Below, one piece after another: positions 22,528 through 32,064 of a stretch of 32,971 nucleotides of DNA; position 1 is the first letter of the stretch, and each line of letters starts with the position of its first letter. The DNA is taken from assembly GCA_015068665.1 (NCBI GenBank), contig SVKB01000024.1:1-32971 (forward strand), in the 5' to 3' direction. Made by a program: the position numbers and the translations under genes. Source of the stretch: Oscillospiraceae bacterium. Its GTDB lineage: Bacteria; Bacillota; Clostridia; UMGS1840; HGM11507. The notes beneath the pieces were generated by a model. The model did not search any database. It saw only the letters and a list, made by a program, of their open reading frames with translations, and was not told the origin of the DNA.

Positions 22528-24990
22528 ATGAAAATTGTATTTTCAACCAAGAATGTGCAAAGAAGCTCATTTCTTGATTTGTGCCGATATGCCTATGACT
22601 ACGGGTATGAAGGCTTTGAAATATATGATGCACTAAAGGAACGCATTTCACATAACGATAGTATATTAAGACGGGACAGAATGGCAGACTCTAAAAGAAA
22701 GCTTATAAACAGAGGGCTTTCGGTGGGTGCTTTGCGTATGCCCGAGCCTGTTGAAAACGAGGAAACAACTCCCGCTCTTATTTCTAAATATGTAAGTATG
22801 GCGGCTATGGCAGGAATTCAGTATGTGATTGTAAGAGTAGAGAAGGAAACTCCCTTTGAAAGCTTAAAGAAGAAAATGGAAGATGCCGTTTCCCTGGCAG
22901 TGAAAAATGATGTTGAAATCCTTTTTGAAACGGTGGGCTTTTTATCAAATACCGAAAAGGTGCTTGATTTTATAAACTATTTTTCCTCTGCGGCAATCGG
23001 TGTTTCCTGGAATTTAAGAGGCACCTATTTTGATGCAGGCGAAACAAGTGAAACCACAATTAAAACTCTTGGTGCATATATTAAATATGTGCGCTTAGGG
23101 GATATGAAGGACGGCAAGACCGTGCTTATCGGTGAGGGTGAGCTGGAGGTTCCCAAGCTTATCAACGCACTTTCCTCACTTAATTATGAAGGCTTTATCT
23201 GTGTTGCCTGGAATGAAGAAGTAAATGATGCAGATATAGTTCTTACTCATTTTGCCAATTATATTTCTTCTCTTGAGAGGGATAAGAAGGATTTTGACCG
23301 TTTCTACTACAACCGTGCGAAAACAGGTACCTTTGTATGGAAAAAATACGATGTAATAGACAAAACCTTTGCGGATGTTTTAGATACTATGGCAGATACT
23401 TATCCCGACCAGTATGCATTCAAATATCCGACTCTTGATTATACAAGAACCTATAAGCAGTTTAAAAGAGATGTTGACGAGTGTGCCGCTGCCCTTATTT
23501 CCCTTGGGGTAAAGGCAGGGGATCACGTTGCGGTATGGGCGACCAATATTCCCGAATGGTTTATTACCTTTTGGGCAACAACTAAAATCGGTGCTGTTTT
23601 GGTTACCGTAAATACCGCTTATAAGATTCACGAAATTGAATATCTTTTAAAGCAGTCAGATACCCATACCCTTGTAATGATTGAATACTGCAAGGATATA
23701 AACTATAAAGAAATCATTGCCGAGCTTTGTCCTGAGCTTAAGGACTTAACTCCCGGTGAGCCTCTTTATTCAAAAAATCTGCCCTTCTTAAGAAATGTTG
23801 TAACAGTTGGCTTTGAGATGGATGGATGCTTAACCTTTGAGAAAATGCTTGACCGTGCCGCTACGGTGCCTTATGAAGAGGTAAGAAGACGTGCGTCGCT
23901 GGTTAAGCCCGATGATGTATGTAATATGCAGTATACCTCGGGAACAACAGGATTTCCCAAGGGTGTAATGCTTACCCACAGAAATATTGTTAATAACGGT
24001 AAAACCATAGGGGACAGAATGGATTTATCCACCGCAGACCGAATGATGATTCAGGTGCCGATGTTCCACTGCTTCGGCATGGTGCTCTCCATGACCTCAA
24101 TGATGACTCATGGGGGAACCTTATGTCCTATCCCTTATTTTTCACCAAAGTCTTCTCTTGCCTGTGTAAATGATGAGCATATAACCTGCTTTAATGGTGT
24201 TCCCACCATGTTTATTGCAATGTTCAATCATGCAGATTTTGCAAAAACCGATTTTTCTTATATGAGAACAGGAATTATGGCAGGAGCAAACTGTCCTGCA
24301 GATCTTATGCGCCGTGCCGCCGATGAAATGAATATGAAGGAAATTATTTCGGTTTACGGTCAGACCGAGGCATCTCCCGGCTGTACCATGGGCGAGGTTA
24401 ATGAGGATATTGACCACCGTGTCGAAACAGTAGGAAGTGCTTTTCCGGGGGTTGAATGTAAAATAATTGACCCTGAAACAGGTGAAGAGCTTCCCGACGG
24501 GGAAAGCGGTGAATTTGTTGCCCGTGGCTTTAATATTATGAAGGGTTACTACAAAATGCCCGAAGCAACCTCACAGGCAATCGATTCCGAAGGCTGGCTT
24601 CATTCGGGAGATATCTGCATGAGAACTCCTGACGGATATTACAAGGTAACCGGCAGACTTAAGGATATGATTATAAGAGGCGGAGAAAATCTTTACCCCA
24701 GAGAAATTGAAGAATTCTATCTTACCAATCCAAAGGTAAGAGATGTTCAGGTGGTAGGTGTTCCCGATGAACGCTACGGCGAGGAATGCTGTGCGTGGAT
24801 TATTCTTCATAAGGGTGAAACCTCAGATGAAGCGCAGATGAAGGCATTCGGTAATGCGTCAATTGCAGCCCACAAGGTTCCGAAATACTTTGTTTTTGTT
24901 AATGAATTTCCCATGAATGCGGCAGGAAAAATCTTAAAATACAAAATGCGCGAACAGTCAATAGAAATGCTTGGACTCCAAAAAAAATAA
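22528..24990 (+). CDS. Fusion: xylose-isomerase-like TIM barrel + acyl-CoA ligase
   Basis: 820 residues. Residues 1 to about 260 form a sugar-phosphate isomerase/epimerase-type barrel (SFLDLCRYAYDYGYEGFEIY, then VRLGDMKDGKTVLIGEGELE). Residues from about 285 form an ANL-superfamily AMP-forming acyl-CoA ligase with TSGTTGFPKG (T470 onward), VPMFHCFG, YGQTEASPG, GWLHSGDIC, GRLKDMIIRGGENLYPREIE and the C-terminal catalytic lysine of NAAGKILKYKMRE. It resembles medium-chain/branched-chain FadD-like ligases, so the substrate is a small carboxylic acid. GAGGAGG lies in the tail of the LeuA-like gene; expression follows Leu T-box 1. Confidence 0.92.
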   Translation: MKIVFSTKNVQRSSFLDLCRYAYDYGYEGFEIYDALKERISHNDSILRRDRMADSKRKLINRGLSVGALRMPEPVENEETTPALISKYVSMAAMAGIQYVIVRVEKETPFESLKKKMEDAVSLAVKNDVEILFETVGFLSNTEKVLDFINYFSSAAIGVSWNLRGTYFDAGETSETTIKTLGAYIKYVRLGDMKDGKTVLIGEGELEVPKLINALSSLNYEGFICVAWNEEVNDADIVLTHFANYISSLERDKKDFDRFYYNRAKTGTFVWKKYDVIDKTFADVLDTMADTYPDQYAFKYPTLDYTRTYKQFKRDVDECAAALISLGVKAGDHVAVWATNIPEWFITFWATTKIGAVLVTVNTAYKIHEIEYLLKQSDTHTLVMIEYCKDINYKEIIAELCPELKDLTPGEPLYSKNLPFLRNVVTVGFEMDGCLTFEKMLDRAATVPYEEVRRRASLVKPDDVCNMQYTSGTTGFPKGVMLTHRNIVNNGKTIGDRMDLSTADRMMIQVPMFHCFGMVLSMTSMMTHGGTLCPIPYFSPKSSLACVNDEHITCFNGVPTMFIAMFNHADFAKTDFSYMRTGIMAGANCPADLMRRAADEMNMKEIISVYGQTEASPGCTMGEVNEDIDHRVETVGSAFPGVECKIIDPETGEELPDGESGEFVARGFNIMKGYYKMPEATSQAIDSEGWLHSGDICMRTPDGYYKVTGRLKDMIIRGGENLYPREIEEFYLTNPKVRDVQVVGVPDERYGEECCAWIILHKGETSDEAQMKAFGNASIAAHKVPKYFVFVNEFPMNAAGKILKYKMREQSIEMLGLQKK

Positions 24991-25009
24991 AAAAAATTTA
25001 AAAAAACTA

Positions 25010-25038
25010 TTGACAAGGATTTCCCTAAGGAGTATAAT
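25010..25038 (+). promoter_or_regulatory. Promoter of T-box unit 2
   Basis: TTGACA (25010-25015), 17-base spacer, TATAAT (25033-25038): a perfect consensus promoter 20 bases after the previous stop. Confidence 0.92.
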
Positions 25039-25044
25039 AGCTAC

Positions 25045-25326
25045 AAATTTGAATATCACAAACGACTGCGACGAAGACGGTCGGTATGTGTAACCATCAA
25101 GAGAATTGCCGGTTGGTGCGAGGCAACGGTGAAGCTTACCAATGACCCATCACTTCCGAGTCGGAGGACCGAAAGCGTAAGCAAGTAGACTCCTTCCGTA
25201 ATGCTGCGTAAAAGCAAGGGGCTTGTTTGAGTCCTGCAAAGTGGCGGAATTTCTTTTCCGCAATTTGAGTGGTACCGCGGGTTTTAATCAACTCGTCTCA
25301 AAAGATTTTTTGAGACGGGTTTTTTG
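25045..25326 (+). promoter_or_regulatory. T-box leader 2, specifier read as UUC (Phe)
   Basis: Distal motif AGAGAATTGCCGGTTGGTGC, T-box GAGTGGTACCGCGGG (25267-25281), terminator arms CGTCTCAAAA (25294-25303) and TTTTGAGACG (25308-25317) then GGTTTTTTG. In my fold CGACT (25063) pairs with AGTCG (25159) and GGTC (25079) with GACC (25144). TTC at 25154-25156 is left in the specifier loop, one or two bases before the basal helix as in the other two leaders. Confidence 0.92.
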
Positions 25327-25382
25327 TATATTCAGGTTTTTTTCATTAAAACTTTTAAAAAGGCAGAAAGGAGCCGAACAAA

Positions 25383-27686
25383 ATGGACTACAGTTTAAAA
25401 GAAGTAGCAGAAAGAATCAAAGTGTTAAGAGAAGCAAAGGGTTACACTCCCGAGGAGCTTGCAAAGCTTACCGGAGTTACTGTTGAGGATTACCTTCTTT
25501 TAGAGGAAGGTGAAACCGATTTCAGCTTTACCTTCATTTACAAGTGTGCAAAGGCATGTAATGTTGAGGTAGTTGATATTTTGGAAGGAACCAGCTCAAC
25601 CCTTTCTTCATTTACTATTACAAGAAAAGGGCAGGGTGCAAAGATTGTTAAAAAGCACGGCTATGTTTATGATAACTTAGCTCCTAAATTCAAGGATAAA
25701 TTAGCAGAGCCCTTCTTGGTAAAATTCCCTTATCTTGAAGAGGAGCAGAATGCTCCCATCAAATTAAGCTCCCATAACGGTCAGGAGTTTGATGTTATCG
25801 TTAAAGGCTCTTTAAAGGTACAAATCGGTAATCACGTTGACGTTCTTAACGAAGGGGACTCAATATTCTATAACAGTAAAATCCCTCACGGTATGATTGC
25901 CGTTTCCGAGGGCGGATGTGAATTCCACGCAGTTGTTTTAAATCCGCAGGACGGAGATTTAAGTGAAGCATATCCTGAAACTCCTTATGCTGATAAAAAG
26001 GCAGTTTCCGAAAGCAAGTCATCGGCAAAAACAGTTGCTGATAACTTTATCGAATCCACCTATGATGAAAACGGCGTATTTAACGGAATCAGCTTTAAAA
26101 ACGAGGATAAATTCAATTTCGCATTTGACTGTGTTGACGAAATTGCAAAGAAAACACCCGACAAGCTGGCTATGCTGTGGGTTGCAAATGACAAGACGGA
26201 TAGAAGATTTACCTTCAGCGATATGAAGAAATATTCCGCTAAAACCGCTAATTACTTTGAATCTCTCGGCATCAAAAAGGGAGATACCGTAATGCTGGTG
26301 CTTAAAAGACACTATCAGTTCTGGTTCTCAATGCTTGCCCTTCATAAAATCGGTGCTATCGCAATCCCTGCAACCAATCAGCTTGTAGAGCACGATTTTG
26401 AATACAGATATAAAGCCGCAAAGGTAAAAGCAATTGTATGTACTGCCGACGGCGATGTATCAACTGAGGCTGAAAAGGCTGCAAAGGACTTCCCGGGAAT
26501 GATTAAAATCTTAGTTGGCGGTAAAAAAGAAGGCTGGAACGATTTTAATGTTGAAATGGAACGCTTCAGTACCCACTATTACCGTAATGAAAATACCCCC
26601 TGCGGAAACGATCCTATGCTTATGCTTTTCACATCGGGTACAACAGGATATCCGAGAATCGCAACTCATTCCTATAAATACGCTTTAGGTCATTATCCTA
26701 CCGCAAAGCATTGGCATAATGTAAATCCCGACGGACTTCACTTTACCATTTCGGATACCGGCTGGGGTAAGGCTCTTTGGGGTAAGCTTTACGGTCAATG
26801 GCTGTGTGAGGCGGCTACATTTACCTATGACTTTGACCGTTTCCATTCGGAGGACATCCTTCCGATGTTTGCAAAATACAATATCACAACCTTCTGCGCA
26901 CCTCCTACAATGTACCGTTTCTTTATCAAGGAGGATTTATCAAAGTACGACCTTTCCTCTATTGAATATGCAACAACAGCAGGCGAAGCGCTGAACCCTG
27001 AAGTGTTCAATCAGTTTAAAAAGGCAACAGGGCTTACCATTATGGAAGGCTTCGGTCAGACCGAAACCACTCTTTCAATTGCAAACTTTGTCGGCTCCAC
27101 ACCGAAAATCGGTTCAATGGGAAGACCAAGTCCTCTTTACGATGTTGTTGTGCTTGATCCTGACGGAAATGAATGTAAAACAGGTGATACGGGTGAAATC
27201 TGCATCCGTGTTAAGGATAACATGCCCTGCGGCTTGTTTATCGGCTATTATCTTGATGAGGAAAAAACAAACGAGGTATGGCACGACGGCTTCTATCACA
27301 CAGGTGACCAGGCTACAATGGATGAAGACGGATATTTATGGTATGTTGGAAGAATTGACGATGTTATCAAGTCCTCCGGCTACCGTATCGGCCCCTTCGA
27401 AATCGAAAGCGTTATTATGGAATTACCTTATGTTTTAGAATGTGCGGTAACCCCGGTTCCCGATGAGGTAAGAGGTCAGATTGTTAAGGCAACTATTGTT
27501 TTAACAAAGGGAAATAAAGGCTCCGATGAGCTTAAGAAGGAAATTCAGGAATATGTAAAAACTCATACTGCACCTTATAAATATCCGAGAATTGTTGAAT
27601 TTGTGGATGAGCTTCCAAAAACAATCAGCGGAAAAGTAAGGCGTGTTGAAATCCGTAAAAATGACCTTGATAAAATGAATAAATAA
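25383..27686 (+). CDS. Fusion: XRE HTH + cupin + acyl-CoA ligase
   Basis: 767 residues in three parts. Residues 6-66: Cro/C1 HTH (VAERIKVLREAKGYTPEELA, then KLTGVTVEDY). About 120-190: cupin with GQEFDVIVKGSLKVQIG and SIPHG-like KIPHGMIAV. About 235-767: AMP-forming acyl-CoA ligase with TSGTTGYPR (T417; Arg replaces the usual Lys), GFGQTETT, YHTGDQA, GRIDDVIKSSGYRIGPFEIE and catalytic K751 in ISGKVRR. HTH-cupin pairs usually sense small ligands. Here they are joined to an enzyme, so the protein might regulate genes, or the domains may have become ligand-responsive control of the ligase. Under Phe T-box 2. Confidence 0.93.
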   Translation: MDYSLKEVAERIKVLREAKGYTPEELAKLTGVTVEDYLLLEEGETDFSFTFIYKCAKACNVEVVDILEGTSSTLSSFTITRKGQGAKIVKKHGYVYDNLAPKFKDKLAEPFLVKFPYLEEEQNAPIKLSSHNGQEFDVIVKGSLKVQIGNHVDVLNEGDSIFYNSKIPHGMIAVSEGGCEFHAVVLNPQDGDLSEAYPETPYADKKAVSESKSSAKTVADNFIESTYDENGVFNGISFKNEDKFNFAFDCVDEIAKKTPDKLAMLWVANDKTDRRFTFSDMKKYSAKTANYFESLGIKKGDTVMLVLKRHYQFWFSMLALHKIGAIAIPATNQLVEHDFEYRYKAAKVKAIVCTADGDVSTEAEKAAKDFPGMIKILVGGKKEGWNDFNVEMERFSTHYYRNENTPCGNDPMLMLFTSGTTGYPRIATHSYKYALGHYPTAKHWHNVNPDGLHFTISDTGWGKALWGKLYGQWLCEAATFTYDFDRFHSEDILPMFAKYNITTFCAPPTMYRFFIKEDLSKYDLSSIEYATTAGEALNPEVFNQFKKATGLTIMEGFGQTETTLSIANFVGSTPKIGSMGRPSPLYDVVVLDPDGNECKTGDTGEICIRVKDNMPCGLFIGYYLDEEKTNEVWHDGFYHTGDQATMDEDGYLWYVGRIDDVIKSSGYRIGPFEIESVIMELPYVLECAVTPVPDEVRGQIVKATIVLTKGNKGSDELKKEIQEYVKTHTAPYKYPRIVEFVDELPKTISGKVRRVEIRKNDLDKMNK

Positions 27687-27703
27687 AATTTTATATTAAA
27701 AAT

Positions 27704-27745
27704 AAATCAGGCTGAAGTCCATTATGCTTCAGCCTGATTTTATTC
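27704..27745. terminator. Bidirectional terminator between unit 2 and lysR
   Basis: 14-base perfect arms AAATCAGGCTGAAG (27704-27717) and CTTCAGCCTGATTT (27727-27740), nine-base loop, T-rich on both strands, between convergent genes. Confidence 0.9.
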
Positions 27746-27807
27746 TTTCATATTGGCAATCAGCTGTATTATAAGTTCTTTTTGATTAGGCGTTTTACAT
27801 TCCCTAT

Positions 27808-28695
27808 TTATTTAAAATCCTTTTCAATTATATAGTCTATCAGACTTTTTAGCGCTTTTGACATCCATTTGTTTTTGTGATATATAAGCTGTTTCCAGAT
27901 TTCTATGTTCATATCACATATATCAAGATAGCAAAGCTTACCCTTTTTTACCATATCAAGAGTAACAAAATCAGGAAGAAAGGAAATCATATTTCCCTTT
28001 GTTATAAGAGAGGTTATCATATCTGTTCTTCCGATTTCGAGAACGGGGATTATTTCCAATGATTTTTTCGCAAGCTCTTTATCAAAAACTCTTCGGTAGC
28101 CCTGTCCGTATTCGGTTAAAATAAAAGGCTCGTTTATTATATCCAATATTGATAAATTTTTCCTCTTTGCAAATTTTGAGGAGGTACTTGCAACAAAATG
28201 CATTGAAAGAGGCATTTCTTTTGCAATAATATAATCCTTGTGATAGGAATGACTGTCTAAAGTAATAATAATATCTGCTTCGTTATGGTCAAGCATATCA
28301 AACATAACCGAAGTGTCTGCCGTTGTAAATTTTACTGATATGTCGGGATACTTATTATGAAAATCAATGTAGTTACGGCTTATCATATCATCACATACCG
28401 AGTCGGGGGTTACAATGTGAATATGCCCCTTGCATTTCTTTTCTTCTTCAAGATTTTCCCTGAATTCTTCTGTTAAAGCACGAACCTGATGAGCGTATGT
28501 AATAAGCTCATGGCCTCTTTCTGTAAGTGTTATCGTATGATTTATTCTTTCAAATAAAAGACAGCCAAGCTCATCCTCAAGCTGTTTTATCTGAAATGAA
28601 ATCGTAGACTGTGAATAGCCAAGCTGTTCTGCCGCTTTCGTAAAGCTTCCAAGCTCTGCAACATGAATAAATGTTATTAAATTTCTTAATTCCAT
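27808..28695 (-). CDS. LysR-family transcriptional regulator
   Basis: 295 residues, the usual LysR length. N-terminal winged HTH: ELRNLITFIHVAELGSFTKA, then AEQLGYSQSTISFQIKQLED. Substrate-binding domain from about residue 90 (IHIVTPDSVCDDMI, ADIIITLDSH). GGAGGG lies before the ATG. Divergently transcribed from the symporter gene with 116 bases between; it most likely controls that transporter in response to its substrate or a metabolite. Specific ligand unknown. Confidence 0.95.
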   Translation of the reverse strand: MELRNLITFIHVAELGSFTKAAEQLGYSQSTISFQIKQLEDELGCLLFERINHTITLTERGHELITYAHQVRALTEEFRENLEEEKKCKGHIHIVTPDSVCDDMISRNYIDFHNKYPDISVKFTTADTSVMFDMLDHNEADIIITLDSHSYHKDYIIAKEMPLSMHFVASTSSKFAKRKNLSILDIINEPFILTEYGQGYRRVFDKELAKKSLEIIPVLEIGRTDMITSLITKGNMISFLPDFVTLDMVKKGKLCYLDICDMNIEIWKQLIYHKNKWMSKALKSLIDYIIEKDFK

Positions 28696-28726
28696 TATTT
28701 TCCCTCCATCGATTTTTTAGATGGCA

Positions 28727-28773
28727 AACATCAAAACCATTTGTTTGACTGATGTTATAAAGTATTATATACT
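28727..28773 (+). promoter_or_regulatory. Symporter promoter with probable LysR operator
   Basis: TTGACT (28745-28750), 17-base spacer, TATACT (28768-28773). The inverted repeat AACATCA (28727-28733) and TGATGTT (28750-28756) straddles the -35 box in the divergent region, as expected for a LysR activation/repression site. Confidence 0.7.
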
Positions 28774-28811
28774 ATGTTACAGAAAAAATCAATACCCGGA
28801 GGTAACAAAAA

Positions 28812-30338
28812 ATGACAAACGCACAGCTTTACACGATTATTGCTCTTGGCATATATGCAATAACAATGGCACTTATCGGATTTTTATGTGCCGGTAAATC
28901 AAAAACCTTGGACGGTTTTTTAATCGGCGGAAGAAATATCGGGGCATGGGCAACCGCCTTTTCCTACGGAACTACATATTTTTCAGCGGTTGTTTTTGTC
29001 GGTTATGCAGGACAGCACGGATGGAATATAGGTGTAGGGAGTATATGGATTGGTGTCGGTAATGCGGTCTTGGGATGCTTGCTTTCCTGGCTCTTGTTTG
29101 CGAATAAAACAAGAAAAATGACTAAAAAGCTAAACGCAAGAACAATGCCCGATTTTTTTGAAAAAAGATATGACTCAAAAGGGCTTAAAATATTGGCAGC
29201 CGTTATTATCTTTGTATTTTTGGTCCCTTATTCTGCAGCAGTTTACAAAGGCTTAAGCTCGCTTTTCGGAGCAATTTTCCCGGGAGTTGAAACCTGGGTA
29301 TGGATGCTTATCATAGCCTGCCTTACAGCAGTTTACCTTGTTGCAGGCGGATATATCGCAACCGCTTATACAGACCTTATTCAGGGAATTATTATGATTG
29401 TCGGCGTTGTGTGTCTTATTTGTGCGGTTCTTGGACACAAGAGTGTTGGCGGTATTTCAGGGCTTATGGAGAATCTTTCCAAAATTCCCGGGGACGGTGC
29501 ACAGCTTACAAATATCTGGGGCGGTTCCTCCTTTAAATTCCTTTGCTTTAATATAATGCTTACCAGCTTCGGTACCTGGGGACTTCCTCAGATGATTGGA
29601 AAATTTTATGCAATCAAGGATACAGCAGCAATCAGGAGAGGAACCATCATTTCCACAATTTTCTGCGTTGTAATCGGTTGCGGTGCATATCTTATCGGCT
29701 CTACCTCAAGACTTATTCTTGGCGGCGTTATGCCCGAGGGCGGGGTTGACGCGGTAATTCCTGCTGTATTAATGGAGGTTTTAGGCGGAGGAACACTTGG
29801 TATCATTTTACTTGCTGTTATAATGATTCTTCTTCTTTCAGCATCAATGTCCACCTTAGAGGCGGTTGTCTTAACATCCGCATCCGCAGTTGCCGTTGAC
29901 CTTATTCCGTCTATTAGAAAGAAGGAAACAGCTCCCGGGACTCAGATGATGACTACAAGAATTCTTTGCCTTGTATTCGTAGCCTGCTCCTTTATCTTTG
30001 CAACACAAAATATCCCCATCATCGTAAGTCTTATGTCCTTCTCCTGGGGAATAGTTTCAGGTTGCTTTATCGGTCCTTACATCTGGGGTCTTTTCTCAAA
30101 GAAGATTACTAAAATCGGGGCATATTCAGGTGTGCTTTCAGGCCTTTTAGTTGTAGGTATTTCAACCCTTGTTATTTCTCTTGATTCGGGATTTTCGGCA
30201 GCTGCTGCAAAATCACCTGAAATGGGTGTTGCGGCAATGGCAGTTTCAATGGTTATCGTTCCTTTGGTAAGCGCTTTAACCAAAAACAAAGACACAAAGA
30301 GAGTAGACGAGATATTCGGGTGCTACAGCGAAAATTAA
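28812..30338 (+). CDS. Sodium:solute symporter (SSF family)
   Basis: 508 residues, about 12-13 hydrophobic segments from LYTIIALGIYAITMALIGFL to the C-terminal helices. SSF features: the N-terminal KTLDGFLIGGRNIGAWATAF segment, GYIATAYTDLIQGIIMI (the conserved AxxxTDxxQ region) and LLSASMSTLEAVVLTSASA. A GGAGG site precedes the start. Family members import sugars, amino acids, pantothenate or carboxylic acids with Na+. The position between two aryl/acyl-CoA ligase units suggests a carboxylate substrate such as phenylacetate, which is inference only. Confidence 0.92.
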   Translation: MTNAQLYTIIALGIYAITMALIGFLCAGKSKTLDGFLIGGRNIGAWATAFSYGTTYFSAVVFVGYAGQHGWNIGVGSIWIGVGNAVLGCLLSWLLFANKTRKMTKKLNARTMPDFFEKRYDSKGLKILAAVIIFVFLVPYSAAVYKGLSSLFGAIFPGVETWVWMLIIACLTAVYLVAGGYIATAYTDLIQGIIMIVGVVCLICAVLGHKSVGGISGLMENLSKIPGDGAQLTNIWGGSSFKFLCFNIMLTSFGTWGLPQMIGKFYAIKDTAAIRRGTIISTIFCVVIGCGAYLIGSTSRLILGGVMPEGGVDAVIPAVLMEVLGGGTLGIILLAVIMILLLSASMSTLEAVVLTSASAVAVDLIPSIRKKETAPGTQMMTTRILCLVFVACSFIFATQNIPIIVSLMSFSWGIVSGCFIGPYIWGLFSKKITKIGAYSGVLSGLLVVGISTLVISLDSGFSAAAAKSPEMGVAAMAVSMVIVPLVSALTKNKDTKRVDEIFGCYSEN

Positions 30339-30368
30339 AAACCTTAAGCTTTTTTTGAAAAAAATCTA

Positions 30369-30397
30369 TTGACTTTATTACTTTAATGTGCTACAAT
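30369..30397 (+). promoter_or_regulatory. Promoter of T-box unit 3
   Basis: TTGACT (30369-30374), 17-base spacer, TACAAT (30392-30397). Confidence 0.85.
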
Positions 30398-30403
30398 TCA
30401 TAC

Positions 30404-30693
30404 GTAAATATTAAATGCGATGAGCAGAAACAAGTAAGCTTGGAAAGCGTCTTTTTAGAGAGTTGCCGGTTGGTGCAAGGCAATGGCGATGACCCTGCCG
30501 AATTCCTTCTGTTAGCAGTGCGCTGAACAAGAGAAATCTTAAGTAGGATGCAACGGGTGTTCCCGTCACAGAACTAAGGTATGTCAGTACCTGATAAGGT
30601 CGCTGTCGTGAGGTAGCGATAAACTGAGGTGGTACCACGGAAATGATTTTTCGTCCTCTGTATCCTTAAACAGGATTGCAGAGGGCTTTTTTA
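30404..30693 (+). promoter_or_regulatory. T-box leader 3, specifier read as UUC (Phe)
   Basis: Distal motif AGAGAGTTGCCGGTTGGTGC, T-box GAGGTGGTACCACGG (30626-30640), terminator with arms CCTCTG (30655-30660) and CAGAGG (30679-30684) and a nested ATCCT/AGGAT stem, then CTTTTTT. In stem I, CAGAA (30425) pairs with TTCTG (30507) and TTGG with CCGA, with AGTA (30433-30436) on the 5' side. The 3' loop is A-TTC-C, so the specifier is TTC at 30503-30505, fitting the PaaK gene it controls. Confidence 0.92.
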
Positions 30694-30743
30694 TTGCAAG
30701 ACTGTTTTAAAACAACCTTATAAATCGGAAAGGAAGAACAAAA

Positions 30744-32051
30744 ATGGCTCAGAACTACTATCAAAAAGAAATTGAAACTATGCCGGTTGAAGAAATGAAA
30801 AAACTTCAGTCAGAAAAGCTGGTAAAACAGGTTAAACATGTTTACGAAAATGTGGAATACTATCGCAAACTGATGGATGAAAAGGGTGTTAAGCCCGAGG
30901 ATATCAGGGGAATTGAGGATTTACATAAGCTTCCGTTTTTAACAAAAGCTGATTTAAGAGATGCTTACCCTTACGGACTTCTGGCAAAGCCTCTTGAAGA
31001 CTGTGTTCGTATTCAGTCCACCTCGGGTACAACAGGACGCCGTGTAGTTGCCTTCTACACTCAGAAGGATGTTGATTTATGGGAGGATTGCTGTGCCCGT
31101 GCCATTGTTGCGGCAGGCGGATCCAATAAGGATGTATGTCAGGTTGCTTACGGTTACGGACTTTTCACAGGCGGCCCCGGTCTTAACGGCGGATCCCATA
31201 AGGTTGGATGTCTGACCTTACCAATGTCCTCAGGTAACACCGAGCGTCAGATTCAGTTTATGACCGACCTTAGTGCAACAATCCTTTGCTGTACTCCCTC
31301 CTATGCGGCATATATCGGCGAAACCTTAAAGGAGCAGGGCTATAAGCCTGAGGATATTCCTCTTAAGGCAGGTATATTCGGAGCAGAGCCATGGACGGAG
31401 GAAATGCGTCACGGTATTGAGGAAACTCTTGGTATCAAGGCTTATGACATATACGGTCTTACCGAAACAAGCGGTCCGGGGGTTGCGTTTGAATGCAGCG
31501 AGCAGGCCGGTATGCATATAAACGAGGACCACTTCCTTGCTGAAATTATTGATCCGGACACAGGAGAGGTTTTGCCGGAGGGTGAAAAGGGAGAGTTGGT
31601 ATTTACTGCCCTTGATAAAGAAGCATTCCCGCTTCTTAGATACAGAACAAGAGATATTTGTGTGCTTTCAAGAGAGAAATGCTCCTGCGGAAGAACTCTT
31701 ATCAAGATGGCTAAGCCAATGGGAAGAACAGACGATATGCTTATCATAAGAGGCGTTAACGTATTCCCGAGCCAGATTGAAACCGTTCTTTTAAATGAAG
31801 GCTATCAGCCAAACTATCAGATTATTGTTGACAGAGCAAACAACACCGATACCTTCGAGGTTAATGTTGAAATGTCTCCCGAACAGTTCACCGATAAGGT
31901 AAGCGAAGTTCTTAAAATGGAAAAGCATCTTGCAGGTGCTATGAAAACAATGCTTGGAATCAATCCTTCAGTTCATCTTGTTGCTCCGAAAACCATTGCA
32001 AGAAGTGAAGGTAAAGCGGTTCGTGTAATTGATAAGAGAAAGTTGATTTAA
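30744..32051 (+). CDS. paaK: Phenylacetate-CoA ligase
   Basis: 435 residues, the usual PaaK length. It converts phenylacetate (or a related aryl acid) plus ATP and CoA to the CoA thioester. Motifs: the N-terminal LQSEKLVKQVKHVYENVEYY typical of PaaK, P-loop STSGTTGRR, GYGLFTGGPG, YDIYGLTETSGPG, YRTRDICVLSREKCSCGRT and GRTDDMLIIRGVNVFPSQIE. Good AAAGGAAG site. Followed after 13 bases by an ACT-domain gene, a pairing common in anaerobes beside indolepyruvate/phenylpyruvate:ferredoxin oxidoreductases. Under Phe T-box 3, so made when charged tRNA-Phe is low. No oxidoreductase gene is in the window. Confidence 0.95.
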   Translation: MAQNYYQKEIETMPVEEMKKLQSEKLVKQVKHVYENVEYYRKLMDEKGVKPEDIRGIEDLHKLPFLTKADLRDAYPYGLLAKPLEDCVRIQSTSGTTGRRVVAFYTQKDVDLWEDCCARAIVAAGGSNKDVCQVAYGYGLFTGGPGLNGGSHKVGCLTLPMSSGNTERQIQFMTDLSATILCCTPSYAAYIGETLKEQGYKPEDIPLKAGIFGAEPWTEEMRHGIEETLGIKAYDIYGLTETSGPGVAFECSEQAGMHINEDHFLAEIIDPDTGEVLPEGEKGELVFTALDKEAFPLLRYRTRDICVLSREKCSCGRTLIKMAKPMGRTDDMLIIRGVNVFPSQIETVLLNEGYQPNYQIIVDRANNTDTFEVNVEMSPEQFTDKVSEVLKMEKHLAGAMKTMLGINPSVHLVAPKTIARSEGKAVRVIDKRKLI

Positions 32052-32064
32052 GGAGGAGAAAAAA

